Notes: generated by a model from the letters alone, not told the origin. A DNA stretch of 34,344 bases from Bacillota bacterium (GCA_023424995.1 JAFADH010000049.1:1-34344), one strand, 5' to 3'; counted from the first letter of the stretch, positions 1 to 8,076 are shown. A program made the numbers and translations.

Positions 1-269
1 AGATAGGATACCGTAAGCACGAATACAAGAAAATGAATGGCCAGAAGATTATTGCGGTATACGGTATCAATGGTGGAATCTTTATTCAATATAAAATCCA
101 GATAAAAGTTATAGAAGCTTAAAAAGAGAACACACCAATTTATTATTTTCCCCCGCTGCAGACTTATCAGCATATATTTCTTTTCAAATTCGAGACTGTT
201 TTTAAAATCCATATCGATAAATAAGTTTTTTAAAAACCGGTTTAAGATTTGAAAATATTTTCCATTCAA
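1..269 (-). CDS. N-terminal fragment of an unrecognised membrane protein
   Basis: An open frame enters from the left edge and, read on the minus strand, begins at a TTG codon (267-269) preceded by AAGAGG about nine bases upstream. It has no in-frame stop to position 1. The first in-frame ATG is at 210-212 but has no ribosome binding site. About 89 residues are visible. After a basic, amphipathic first 40 residues come two hydrophobic stretches (around WCVLFLSFYNFYLDFIL and LLAIHFLVFVLTVSY), which look like the first transmembrane helices of a polytopic protein. Such an N-terminus occurs in membrane-bound diguanylate cyclases and sensor proteins, but nothing visible identifies the family. The function is unknown. 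Confidence 0.55.
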   Translation of the reverse strand, partial: MNGKYFQILNRFLKNLFIDMDFKNSLEFEKKYMLISLQRGKIINWCVLFLSFYNFYLDFILNKDSTIDTVYRNNLLAIHFLVFVLTVSY

Positions 270-306
270 GTATATTCGCCTCTTTCATTATAGTATCAAC
301 ATTAAC

Positions 307-335
307 ACAATATAATAATTTGGAATATTATTCAA
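307..335 (-). promoter_or_regulatory. Candidate sigma-A promoter for the left-edge membrane protein gene
   Basis: On the minus strand, TTGAAT (330-335) and TATTGT (307-312) are separated by 17 bases, upstream of the TTG start at 269. A better -10 hexamer (TATAAT) lies closer to the gene but would place the start site inside the ribosome binding site. Sequence match only. Confidence 0.4.
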
Positions 336-348
336 CTAAAAACAATAT

Positions 349-383
349 AAAAGAGATGCATCCGGTTAAGAATGATCTCTTTT
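349..383 (-). terminator. Rho-independent terminator after the GH94 gene
   Basis: A perfect 9-bp inverted repeat (AAAAGAGAT at 349-357, ATCTCTTTT at 375-383) with a 17-base loop lies 43 bp downstream of the GH94 stop. On the minus strand the second arm ends in a T-rich tract. The flanks are A- and T-rich on both sides. Confidence 0.7.
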
Positions 384-425
384 TATATTTCCCCTTGTTT
401 TATTCATCCATGATAAATTTGCAGC

Positions 426-2822
426 TTACATCACCAGCAGGATATCATTCTCTTCCTTCATTATGGATTCCGGAAGGTAATTCCTCTCCTGCCTAATGCC
501 ATTCACATAAAATTCCTTATAGCCGCTTTCCGCACCGTCCGGATTCTGGATCCTGATGTGCAGCTTTTTACCGCGGAAGCTCTTCTCTATGGAAAGTTCC
601 TTCCATTCTCCCGGTATACCGGGTGCGACGGTGAGTCCGTACAGATCGGGCCTCATGCCCAGAATCCCTTCAACACAGCCTACCATGACAGTGGATGCGG
701 TTCCGGTCAGCCAATGGGTGTGGGATCTTCCGTAGAAGGGGCTCTCGTCCGCTTCCGTGAACTGGCCATGGACATACGGCTCTATGACCCGGATTTCCGC
801 ATGGTCATTCTGTGTGGAAGGGCTGGTCTCCGTAAAATATTCGAAGGCTCTGTTGCCATGGCCGCTCAACGCTTCCGCCAGGATAAGCCATCCCTGGGGC
901 TGTGAGAAGATACCTCCGTTCTCCTTGGTGGAGGGATTGAACAGCAGTGCCAGGGCTCCGTCAAAAGCATGATCCACATAGGAAGGGGCCATTAATCGCG
1001 CACCATACTTTGTGTTCAGCTCCCGGTGGACGCTTTCCAGGGCCTTCTCCGCCTGTTCCCCGGTTGCCAGTCCGCTGATCACAGACCAGGGCTGGGGCTC
1101 CAGCCACATACTGGCCTCCGGGTCCTTCCCTGAGCCGATTACCTGTCCGTCCTCCTTAAAGCCCCGGATGAACCGGTCGTTCTCCCAGCAATTATCATTC
1201 AGGGTATCCTTTAAGGTCTTCCGCACTTTATCGATATACGCAATATATTCCGTATCCTTCTTATCAGCTGCGATCTCACGGATCACGGACATTGCATAAT
1301 ATAATTGCAATGCCACGAAAGTGGATTCGCCCTTCTTGCCAAGACGCAGGCAGTCATTCCAGTCTGCATGAAGCCCGGCAGGCATGTTATGGGTACTGAG
1401 CCGTTCCATGGAGAAGTTAATCGCCCTCTTCAGATGGTCGTATACGGTTCCCTCATCTTTATTGGCATATGGAATCACCAGATCGGTAAAATCCTTTTCG
1501 CCGGTCTCCGCCATGTATTTGTATACGGTGGGAAACAGCCAGAGAGCGTCATCCGCACGGTATGCCGGATGTCCGGTTGCCTGTACGTAGGAGGGGTCAT
1601 CCGGCGTATCCTCATGCCCCGCATTATGGTCGAACTTGACCAGCGGGAGCCCTCCGCCGTTATCCACCTGCGCGGACAGCATGAATATGATCTTCTCTCT
1701 TGCCATCTCAGGATCAAGATGGATGATGCCCTGGATATCCTGGACCGTATCCCGGTATCCGTAACCGTTACGGAGTCCGGCATAGAGGAAGGAAGCCGCC
1801 CTGGACCAGATGAAGGTAATAAAGCATTGATAGGCATTCCAGGTATTGATCATGGCATTGAAATTCTCACTGGGAGTCTTCACCTGGAAGTTGGCCAGCT
1901 TGCCATGCCAGTAATCCTTTAATACTCTTAATTCATCCTCAACTACGTGAAGGCTGGAATAATGATCCAGAATCTCTTTGGATTCCTTATCATCCTTCCG
2001 TCCCAGTACGAAGACGAATTCCTTGCTTTCTCCGGGCTGCAGCGTCAGCCTGGTATGCAATGCCCCGCATGCATTGGAGTTATAGTTTAATACATTGTCA
2101 CAGTAACCCTTCTCTACTGCGACGGGATTGCCGAAGCTCCGGTAATTCCCTATAAAATGTGTCTTATCGCCGTTATAGGATTCCACCTTGGCTCCTGCCA
2201 TACCGAAGAAACGCTCCTTGGCATTGCTTCCTTCCCCGTTTTTATAGAAATTCTCGTTGATCATCTGGAGAATTTTATTATCATCCTTAAAATATGTTCT
2301 TGTAATGAACAGGGTATATTGAAGATTTACCTGATCGTTTTCATAATTGCTTTCATTGGTAAATTCTACAAAACCGAAGGAAGAAAGGTTACGGGTCCTG
2401 TCACCGGAATTTGTTATCTTAACCTTCCATACCTCATGGGTCTTGTTCAAAGGCACATAATAAAGCACCTCGGATTCTATCCCGGTATACTGCGCCTTGA
2501 TGGTCGTATAAGCCGTACCGTGATGGCACCGGCTCGTGTACCGGTCCAGGGGCTTGCCCACAGGCTGCCAGGAAGCGGACCAATAATCCCCGGTATCATC
2601 GTCACGGAGATAGACATATCTGCCCGGTTTATCCTCCTGGTTGAAAATATAGCGGAGGATGCGTCCATTGGCTCCGCTCTTTACAAAGCTGTAACCGCCT
2701 GCGTTATTGGAGATAATCGCGCCATATTCCGGGGAACCCAGATAATTCGCCCAGGGTGCCGGAGTATCCGGTCTGGTAATGACATACTCTTTATTTTTCT
2801 CATCGAAATAACCGTAATTCAT
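426..2822 (-). CDS. GH94 family disaccharide phosphorylase (cellobiose/chitobiose phosphorylase-like)
   Basis: This 798-residue protein matches the length and plan of GH94 inverting phosphorylases: N-terminal beta-sandwich (about 1-270), helical linker, (alpha/alpha)6 catalytic barrel and C-terminal beta domain. Such enzymes cleave a beta-linked disaccharide with phosphate to a sugar 1-phosphate in the cytoplasm. The N-terminus (NYGYFDEKNKEYVITRPDTP) resembles characterised cellobiose and N,N'-diacetylchitobiose phosphorylases. The catalytic Asp is D490 in ADWNDCL, and the phosphate-site Arg (about R351) and WLTGTAS (704-710) are present. The His normally found in the GIFSH motif is Gln here (Q641). 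F628 sits where, from memory, chitobiose phosphorylase has a small Val and cellobiose phosphorylase a Tyr, which favours a glucosyl donor. There is no signal peptide. The start has AAGGGAG seven bases upstream. The gene is monocistronic, with its own promoter and terminator. Family assignment is firm; the substrate is unresolved. Confidence 0.9.
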   Translation of the reverse strand: MNYGYFDEKNKEYVITRPDTPAPWANYLGSPEYGAIISNNAGGYSFVKSGANGRILRYIFNQEDKPGRYVYLRDDDTGDYWSASWQPVGKPLDRYTSRCHHGTAYTTIKAQYTGIESEVLYYVPLNKTHEVWKVKITNSGDRTRNLSSFGFVEFTNESNYENDQVNLQYTLFITRTYFKDDNKILQMINENFYKNGEGSNAKERFFGMAGAKVESYNGDKTHFIGNYRSFGNPVAVEKGYCDNVLNYNSNACGALHTRLTLQPGESKEFVFVLGRKDDKESKEILDHYSSLHVVEDELRVLKDYWHGKLANFQVKTPSENFNAMINTWNAYQCFITFIWSRAASFLYAGLRNGYGYRDTVQDIQGIIHLDPEMAREKIIFMLSAQVDNGGGLPLVKFDHNAGHEDTPDDPSYVQATGHPAYRADDALWLFPTVYKYMAETGEKDFTDLVIPYANKDEGTVYDHLKRAINFSMERLSTHNMPAGLHADWNDCLRLGKKGESTFVALQLYYAMSVIREIAADKKDTEYIAYIDKVRKTLKDTLNDNCWENDRFIRGFKEDGQVIGSGKDPEASMWLEPQPWSVISGLATGEQAEKALESVHRELNTKYGARLMAPSYVDHAFDGALALLFNPSTKENGGIFSQPQGWLILAEALSGHGNRAFEYFTETSPSTQNDHAEIRVIEPYVHGQFTEADESPFYGRSHTHWLTGTASTVMVGCVEGILGMRPDLYGLTVAPGIPGEWKELSIEKSFRGKKLHIRIQNPDGAESGYKEFYVNGIRQERNYLPESIMKEENDILLVM

Positions 2823-2872
2823 AGAAATCTCCCTTCTATCAGATTTACCTGATTCATTTCAAAATACAGTTA

Positions 2873-2901
2873 ATCTTATCGTGAATCCGATTACTTAACA
2901 A
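2873..2901 (-). promoter_or_regulatory. Candidate promoter of the GH94 gene
   Basis: On the minus strand, TTGTTA (2896-2901) and TAAGAT (2873-2878) are spaced by 17 bases, about 50 bp before the GH94 start. The -35 matches consensus at four of six positions. No catabolite-repression element was recognised beside it. Confidence 0.4.
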
Positions 2902-2987
2902 TGTTGTACCTTATCCTCTATTTGTAATATTTCATATGGTTTCCAAAACGCTCGGCCTTCTTTGATTTTACAACAGCCAATGGCAGC

Positions 2988-3875
2988 CTATACCTGCTTT
3001 CCGCTGCGTTCCAACATAGTCTTTAATTCTTCTACGGAAAAAAGATAATGCTTATTGCAAAAATGGCAATTTACTTCGATGGGCCGGTTATCATGGATCA
3101 TTTCCTGAATATCCTTTTGCCCAATGGAAATAATCGCTTTTTCCACCCGCTTCTTGGTACAGCTGCATTTAAAAGAAACCGGGGACTTATCTGTAATCTC
3201 CAATCCCAAATCAGACAATATATGCTCCAATATCATCTCCGGGGTCATATCCTGATCAAGGAGTGAGGTAATACTTGTAATCTCTCCCACCTTCTTCTCC
3301 AACAGATCAATCGCCCAGTCCTGTACAAAGGGCATCAGCTGGATGATAAAGCCTCCGGCCCTTCTTACCGTATTATCCTTATTCATCAGAACTCCCAGGG
3401 CTACCACGGAGGGGACCTGTTCACTGGTTGCAAAATAATAGGTCAGATCCTCTGCGATCTCACCGGAGACCAGATGAGTCTGTCCCACATACGGCTCTTT
3501 TAACCCCATATCCTTAATAACGCTTAAGATGCCCTCTCCAAGAGCTCCTCCTACGTCTAATTTCCCTTTCTCATTCGCCGGAAGTAATACCTCCGGATTA
3601 TATACATAGCCTTTTACCGTACCACGGGAATCCGCGGTGACGGTAATGCCGCCAATGGGACCGTTGCCCTTCATCTGCAGGGTCAGGATGTCTTTCTCTC
3701 CCTTCATCATGCTCCCCATCATGACTCCCGCTGTCAGGAGCCGGCCAAGAGCTGCCGTTGCAACCGGACTTGTCCCGTGAATGCTTCTGGCGTATTCCGC
3801 CAATTCCTTCGTCGTTGCAGCAAATGCTCTGATCTGGTTATCTGCTGCGCTTCCTCTGATCATATAATCCGTCAT
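2988..3875 (-). CDS. hslO: Hsp33 redox-regulated chaperone
   Basis: This is a 295-residue cytosolic holdase chaperone of the Hsp33 family, which is activated by oxidation combined with unfolding stress. The N-terminal domain carries family-typical sequence (MKGNGPIGGITVTADSRG, residues 68-85). The C-terminal redox switch has the zinc-binding arrangement C237-x-C239 and C270-xx-C273. An upstream ATG 20 codons earlier is open, but the ATG at 3873-3875 is preferred: it has GGAG seven bases upstream and gives the family-typical length. No operon partner is evident, because the next gene in the same direction (GH94) has its own promoter. About 280 bp upstream contain a tandem-repeat array. Confidence 0.95.
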   Translation of the reverse strand: MTDYMIRGSAADNQIRAFAATTKELAEYARSIHGTSPVATAALGRLLTAGVMMGSMMKGEKDILTLQMKGNGPIGGITVTADSRGTVKGYVYNPEVLLPANEKGKLDVGGALGEGILSVIKDMGLKEPYVGQTHLVSGEIAEDLTYYFATSEQVPSVVALGVLMNKDNTVRRAGGFIIQLMPFVQDWAIDLLEKKVGEITSITSLLDQDMTPEMILEHILSDLGLEITDKSPVSFKCSCTKKRVEKAIISIGQKDIQEMIHDNRPIEVNCHFCNKHYLFSVEELKTMLERSGKQV

Positions 3876-4038
3876 AGCTATCTCCATTCTTGTGACTATC
3901 ATCGACCGTTTAACATTGATCCTCTTAATCCACAATATCCCGTTTTCTTCATACTATCCCCTATTCAGACCTCCCCTGGAAACTCAGTCTATCAGAGGAA
4001 GGAAAAATAAGCACTTCGACATCACTATTATTCCTGTG

Positions 4039-4150
4039 GGCTTCCTATTATGTTTATCCTATCAGGCTTATCCTATTAAATTTATCCTATTAAATTTATC
4101 CTATTAGATTTATCCTATTAGGTTCTTCCTATTGGGTTCTTCCTATTGGG
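4039..4150. repeat. Eight-copy 14-bp tandem repeat
   Basis: Eight head-to-tail 14-bp units with consensus close to TTTATCCTATTAGG run without gaps. Neighbouring units differ at zero to four positions, and the last two (4123-4150) are identical. A ninth decayed unit can be seen at about 4031-4038. The array begins eight bp beyond the methyltransferase stop and lies upstream of hslO, so it is in the 3' region of one gene and the far 5' region of the other. The unit is not a multiple of three and no reading frame uses it. Confidence 0.9.
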
Positions 4151-4158
4151 TTTTGTTT

Positions 4159-5067
4159 TTATTTTATATACAATTTCTCAGCTTGTCTCTTCTCTCTTGC
4201 GACAATATATACTCTCTCCGAATTCTTTCCAGGCTTTGTCTCGGTCAGGGCGTCATATATCACCACCCATTCCATCCCCGCTTCCTCTATTAAGCGCTTA
4301 ATGGTATCAGGGTGGTAAGCCTTCCGGTAATGTGTCTCCTCATATTTGTGGTATACCGGCACTGATCCTGCTGAATCCGCCGCAGCTTGTTTACTATTTG
4401 ACCGCACTCTGTTTACCTGTTCTATCTTTGCCTGTTCTGCTTTGGCTTGTACCTCATATACCTGCTTCGTCTCCGGCCGATCCGATTTTAGGATTGTTTC
4501 TTCCGGAATAAATAAGGTTAAATTAATCTCATTCAACATCTCTTCTTCATAATAGCTGTTCTCCCAGATGAAGCTGCCTTCTTCCCGGTTCTCGGCGATG
4601 GTGCTGTCTCCCAGTATCTCCCGGTAAGCATATTCCGTATCCAGATCAAAGATAAATATTCCGCCGGGATCCAGATAATTATTCACCAGCTTGAAAACTT
4701 TTAGTAAATCCTCTTCACTTAGAATATAATTCATACTGTCACAGACACTGATAACTGCTGCCACTGTGCCGTATAATTCAAAATCACGCATATCCTGACA
4801 CAGATAGAGGATTCCTTCCCCCGATTCCTCCCCGTGGTCCCTTGCTATCTGAAGCATCTCCCCGGAATTATCGATTCCGATCATATCATAGCCTCTGGCT
4901 GCAAGCTTTCTGGTCATACTTCCGGTGCCGCATCCCAACTCCAGCACCAATCCTTCCTTTATATGATAACGCTTTAATAATCGCTGTACATAATCTGCCC
5001 ACTCTTCATAAGGAACATCGTCCATGAAGAGATCATAGACAGAAGCAAATCCTGAATATGGCTGCAA
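4159..5067 (-). CDS. Class I SAM-dependent methyltransferase
   Basis: This 302-residue protein has the Rossmann-fold methyltransferase motif I (VLELGCGTGSMTRKL, about residues 41-55), an acidic motif II (IGIDNSGEML) and a DSMNYIL motif, as in the many YodH/UbiE-like methyltransferases of Firmicutes. The substrate is unknown. The frame is open to 5100, but I chose the TTG at 5065-5067: it aligns with the ATG of a degraded paralogue (21631) and gives the normal family N-terminus (MQPYSGFASVYDLFMDD). An insertion of about 40 residues (roughly 195-236), rich in Ala, Gln, Lys and Glu with repeated QAK/EQ units, interrupts the C-terminal half between strands that are usually close together. Just upstream lies a remnant of an AAA ATPase gene, so this gene probably once sat directly behind an ATPase. 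Confidence 0.8.
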   Translation of the reverse strand: MQPYSGFASVYDLFMDDVPYEEWADYVQRLLKRYHIKEGLVLELGCGTGSMTRKLAARGYDMIGIDNSGEMLQIARDHGEESGEGILYLCQDMRDFELYGTVAAVISVCDSMNYILSEEDLLKVFKLVNNYLDPGGIFIFDLDTEYAYREILGDSTIAENREEGSFIWENSYYEEEMLNEINLTLFIPEETILKSDRPETKQVYEVQAKAEQAKIEQVNRVRSNSKQAAADSAGSVPVYHKYEETHYRKAYHPDTIKRLIEEAGMEWVVIYDALTETKPGKNSERVYIVAREKRQAEKLYIK

Positions 5068-5084
5068 TGAATCATCCTGCCTTT

Positions 5085-5159
5085 CTACCGTTTTAAACAA
5101 TATATAGCATATAGCGGAATACTTTTTATATTATTTTCAAAACCGATTTTACGTGACAT
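5085..5159 (-). pseudogene. Remnant of the 3' end of a DUF4143-type ATPase gene
   Basis: On the minus strand, 24 codons plus a TAG stop encode SRKIGFENNIKSIPLYAIYC-LKR. This is nearly the same as the last residues of the intact ATPase at 21649-22947 (NFGFENNIKSIPLYAVYC-LKP). A 32-nt stretch (5113-5144) is identical in DNA to 21677-21708. Upstream of it a TAA stop interrupts the frame and the similarity fades, so only the gene's tail remains. The stop codon and the following AAAGGCAG context are also shared with the intact ATPase locus, so the piece lies in the same relation to the methyltransferase reading frame at both sites. Confidence 0.85.
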
Positions 5160-5308
5160 TTAGTGTTGTCACTTCACATTTATTATGCCTATATTTGTGT
5201 TATTTCGCAATATAAATCTGCTTTTTTTATTTATTAACGGGATATCCCACTCCTCCAGGTTATCCTGCTGAGCCTTCATCATCCGGATAGCTTAAGGACG
5301 TAAAAAAC

Positions 5309-5344
5309 GGGCGGATCGGTTCTACGAGAAATACCGATCCACCC
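5309..5344 (-). terminator. Rho-independent terminator after nagB
   Basis: A 12-bp near-perfect stem (GGGCGGATCGGT at 5309-5320 with ACCGATCCACCC at 5333-5344, one G-U or A-C position) lies just past the nagB stop at 5349. On the minus strand it is followed by GTTTTTTAC, a T-tract. It closes the ABC transporter-nagB unit. Confidence 0.85.
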
Positions 5345-5348
5345 TTAC

Positions 5349-6092
5349 CTATTTTATAATCCGGCTCTCCGTTATCCTGAATAAAGCCGCCTCATCCGCT
5401 ATTACCGTAAAATCACCGTGCATCTGCAGGATCGATGCCGGTATTGCCGGAGTGATGGGACCGGTCAGAGCTTTCAACAGAATATCCGCTTTATCCTCTC
5501 CGTTAACAACAAGAAGTATCTTTTTCGCCGACATAATTGACTGAACTCCCATATATGCATATCGGGGCATCACTTCCTCCTTGGGAAACAGCCTTGAATT
5601 AGCTTCCAGGGTACTACCTGACAATGACACTAGATGCGTTCCCTTCTGAAAGCTTTCACCCGGTTCATTAAAACCGATGTGTCCGTTATGACCAAGCCCT
5701 AATAACTGCAGGTCAATGGTTCCCAAATCAGATATGATCTGATCAAACCTGCTGCACTCTGATTGGATATCGCCGGCTTCGCCGTCCGGAAGATACGTAT
5801 ATTCCTGGTTAATATTGATATGATTAAAGAAGTTATCTTTCATAAAATAATGGTAACTTTGTCTGTTATCCCATGCCAGCCCCTGATATTCGTCAAGATT
5901 GACCGTTTTTACATACTTAAAATCAAGATCGCCTTTCTTATACCATTCGATCAACTGCTTGTATATTCCCATGGGAGTCGAACCGGTAGCCAATCCTAAT
6001 ATGCTGTCCGGCTTCATAATGATCTGGGCGGAGATAATATTGGCGGCTTTCCGGCACATATCCCTGTAATCCGTTGCTTTATAAAGTTTCAT
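5349..6092 (-). CDS. nagB: Glucosamine-6-phosphate deaminase
   Basis: This 247-residue cytosolic enzyme converts glucosamine 6-phosphate to fructose 6-phosphate and ammonia, feeding amino sugars into glycolysis. Visible signatures are the phosphate loop GLATGSTPMG (33-42), NLDEYQGL with the catalytic Asp (D67), and LGLGHNGHIGFNEPG (131-145) with the catalytic His (H138) and Glu (E143). The start chosen is the ATG at 6090-6092, with GAGGG about seven bases upstream; an in-frame ATG eight codons earlier lacks this. The gene follows the sugar permease by 117 bp in the same direction, with no terminator between them and a strong one after it. It is therefore probably the last gene of the transporter operon, which suggests the transported sugar contains an amino sugar. 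No nagA lies in the window. Confidence 0.95.
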   Translation of the reverse strand: MKLYKATDYRDMCRKAANIISAQIIMKPDSILGLATGSTPMGIYKQLIEWYKKGDLDFKYVKTVNLDEYQGLAWDNRQSYHYFMKDNFFNHININQEYTYLPDGEAGDIQSECSRFDQIISDLGTIDLQLLGLGHNGHIGFNEPGESFQKGTHLVSLSGSTLEANSRLFPKEEVMPRYAYMGVQSIMSAKKILLVVNGEDKADILLKALTGPITPAIPASILQMHGDFTVIADEAALFRITESRIIK

Positions 6093-6160
6093 TGCTATTC
6101 CCTCATGATTCATCATAATGCTTGTGCTTATGTTCCTTTTTCTTAATGTCCCTGTCTTTT

Positions 6161-6196
6161 CCCCCTATCATTCCCCCCTATCATTCCCTCCCTATT
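6161..6196. repeat. Short 13-bp direct repeat in the permease-nagB gap
   Basis: The unit CCCCCTATCATTC occurs at 6161-6173 and 6174-6186, followed by a decayed third copy to 6196. In the minus-strand transcript this gives a purine-rich run with several GGGGG/GGGAGG ribosome-binding-site-like motifs but no start codon correctly spaced for a known gene. Confidence 0.7.
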
Positions 6197-6209
6197 TTTT
6201 CCTTTTATC

Positions 6210-7061
6210 CTAACCTTTTACCGCTCCGCCGGTTATCCCACTCATAATTTTATCAGATAAAAAGATATAGATAATAAATGTAGGTATAAAGACGATAACA
6301 ACTGCGGCAAACAAGCCTGCCCAGTCACCGGAATATCTCATCCCGTCTACCATGGCCTGCAGACCTAAAGCCAGTGTCCGCCTGCTTTTCGTATTGGCAA
6401 AGATCAATGCCCACATATATTCATTCCACAATCCGATAAAATTAAAAATGGTAACGGTAACTAACCCTGGCTGGGCAAGAGGAAAGACCACCTTCCAAAA
6501 GGCCTTAATATGGGAGCAGCCATCAATCAGCCCGGCTTCCTGTATACTCTTCGGCAGCGAAGAAAAGAAGCCGATCAGATAAAATACCGTAAAAGGTGTT
6601 GTCGAACAGATATATATTAAAAGTAAAGCAGCCGGTGTTTTATTGAGTCCCAGTTTACTGATAATCATAAACAAAGGAATCATCAGCATAATACCCGGAA
6701 TGCCCATGGTCGTGATATAGGCACTGCGAATAAGATTCCTGCCCCGAAAAGCATAATTTGCTATGACATAGGATGCCGGTGCCACCAGTATGATCGCTCC
6801 GATACACGCAATTGAGGTATATAAGAAACTGTTTTTAAAATAGATTAAAATATTGTATTTACTTAGAACCCTCATGTAATTTTCAATATGGAATCCGGAG
6901 TTAAAAACCTTATCGGAAAATATCTCGCTAGTCGTACTTAAAGAAGCCAAAAATACCCAGCCAATTGCTGCAAAGGTAAACACAACCCATAAAATAATGA
7001 TCGCTTTCCCGATCAGCCTTGTAACACTAAAACGGTTCATAATATCCTTTATTCTTAACAT
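6210..7061 (-). CDS. Sugar ABC transporter permease (MalG/UgpE type)
   Basis: This 283-residue inner-membrane permease of the CUT1 carbohydrate ABC family has six predicted hydrophobic segments, beginning at about residues 17-40. The cytoplasmic EAA loop near residues 190-210 (EAGLIDGCSHIKAFWKVVFP) docks the ATPase. The C-terminus (SGITGGAVKG) is typical of the MalG branch. The start has AGAGGTGG upstream. It lies 14 bp behind its partner permease. No ATPase gene is present, as is common in Firmicutes where one MsmK-type ATPase serves many transporters. The substrate is not readable from sequence; the adjacent nagB hints at an amino sugar. Confidence 0.93.
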   Translation of the reverse strand: MLRIKDIMNRFSVTRLIGKAIIILWVVFTFAAIGWVFLASLSTTSEIFSDKVFNSGFHIENYMRVLSKYNILIYFKNSFLYTSIACIGAIILVAPASYVIANYAFRGRNLIRSAYITTMGIPGIMLMIPLFMIISKLGLNKTPAALLLIYICSTTPFTVFYLIGFFSSLPKSIQEAGLIDGCSHIKAFWKVVFPLAQPGLVTVTIFNFIGLWNEYMWALIFANTKSRRTLALGLQAMVDGMRYSGDWAGLFAAVVIVFIPTFIIYIFLSDKIMSGITGGAVKG

Positions 7062-7075
7062 CTTAGGCCACCTCT

Positions 7076-7990
7076 TTAAAATTCATTTTTTTCTTTTCCG
7101 AACAGAAAATATACAATCGCATAGACTGCCAGCATGGAAAGGGTTAACATGACACCGATAGCCGTAGCCGGACCAACTCTTAAGGAACCGCTTCCCACTG
7201 CCGATCCGGCACCGAATGCCAGGGAATACATATAGCTTGCCGGAGAAAGTGTGCTTGGTGACATTACATTTGCTGAAAACACCCGTGACCACAGGAAAAG
7301 ATTAATCGCGCCCCCTGACCAGAAGATGAGGCAGGTCTTCGTTGTCTCTTTTAACAGCGGCAGGGTTATCCGGAAGAAGATATGCCCTTTCCTGGCCCCC
7401 TCCAGAGCTGCACACTCATAATAATCATTGGGTATCTGTTCCATGGCAGCCATATAGATGATCATATAATAGCCGACAGAACCAAAGCAAAAGGCAATCA
7501 GCAGCGCCCAAAAGGAATGGCTCTGGGCAGTCCAGGGAATGGCTGCCAGGGCATCCAGTCCCAGCAGGGTAAACACTTTTTTAAGCAGACCGAACTGGCT
7601 GCTGAAAATATATTGAGTCCACATAACCACAAGAGCTATGGGTGTAATTATATTAGGCAGATAAATCACCGCCCGGTAGAATTTCTTCCCCCGGAACTTA
7701 CCCTGCATTACAGTGGCAAAAAATAAAGCGATGGTAAAAACCGCAATCCCTCCCAGGATCAATAATTTCATTATGTTGATGTAAGATTGCCGGAACAAGG
7801 GATTTTTAAGTAATTCAATATAGTTATTCAATCCGACATAATTCCAGGTAGAGGAAGCACTGGATAAACTCGTGGTAGTAAAAAATGACATGTATACGGT
7901 ACGAATTGTCGGATATAGGTAGAAGATCAAATAAACAACGGTAATTGGCAGTATAAAAGCAATAATCATTCTGCGTTCGCCCTTTTTCAA
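7076..7990 (-). CDS. Sugar ABC transporter permease (MalF/UgpA type)
   Basis: This 304-residue inner-membrane permease of the CUT1 family has a hydrophobic first helix starting at residue 8 and about six membrane segments. Its EAA-type loop (ECAALEGARKGHIFFRITLP) lies near residues 195-215. The start is a TTG at 7988-7990, supported by AAGGAGGG eight bases upstream; the next ATG (residue 8) would remove the positive N-terminal tail. It sits between the binding-protein gene and the MalG-type permease in the order typical of these transporters. Confidence 0.92.
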   Translation of the reverse strand: MKKGERRMIIAFILPITVVYLIFYLYPTIRTVYMSFFTTTSLSSASSTWNYVGLNNYIELLKNPLFRQSYINIMKLLILGGIAVFTIALFFATVMQGKFRGKKFYRAVIYLPNIITPIALVVMWTQYIFSSQFGLLKKVFTLLGLDALAAIPWTAQSHSFWALLIAFCFGSVGYYMIIYMAAMEQIPNDYYECAALEGARKGHIFFRITLPLLKETTKTCLIFWSGGAINLFLWSRVFSANVMSPSTLSPASYMYSLAFGAGSAVGSGSLRVGPATAIGVMLTLSMLAVYAIVYFLFGKEKNEF

Positions 7991-8027
7991 TCGGAAGCCC
8001 TCCTTAATATTGCAGCAGATAATTTAA

Positions 8028-8058
8028 GTAAGGGGGATAGCTGCCGCATCCCCCTTAC
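8028..8058 (-). promoter_or_regulatory. Intercistronic stem-loop between binding-protein and permease genes
   Basis: An 11-bp perfect inverted repeat (GTAAGGGGGAT at 8028-8038, ATCCCCCTTAC at 8048-8058) with a nine-base loop lies in the gap between the binding-protein stop and the first permease start. No T-run follows on the minus strand, so full termination is unlikely. Hairpins in this position are known in malE-malF-like operons to protect the upstream message or partly terminate it, giving an excess of binding protein over permease. That role is inferred here. Confidence 0.75.
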
Positions 8059-8076
8059 CATCCGCATTTTTATTAT

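Noticed and set aside
2157..2852. 231-codon plus-strand frame opposite the GH94 gene
   Set aside because: It lies wholly antisense to a well-supported enzyme, has no ribosome binding site and resembles no family. The same applies to the 205-codon frame at 1305-1922.
4039..4150. CRISPR-like array
   Set aside because: The units are contiguous 14-mers with no spacers and no cas genes.
426..6092. GH94 and nagB as one chitobiose pathway
   Set aside because: They are separated by hslO and the methyltransferase, each unit has its own terminator, and F628 in GH94 argues against an N-acetyl pocket.
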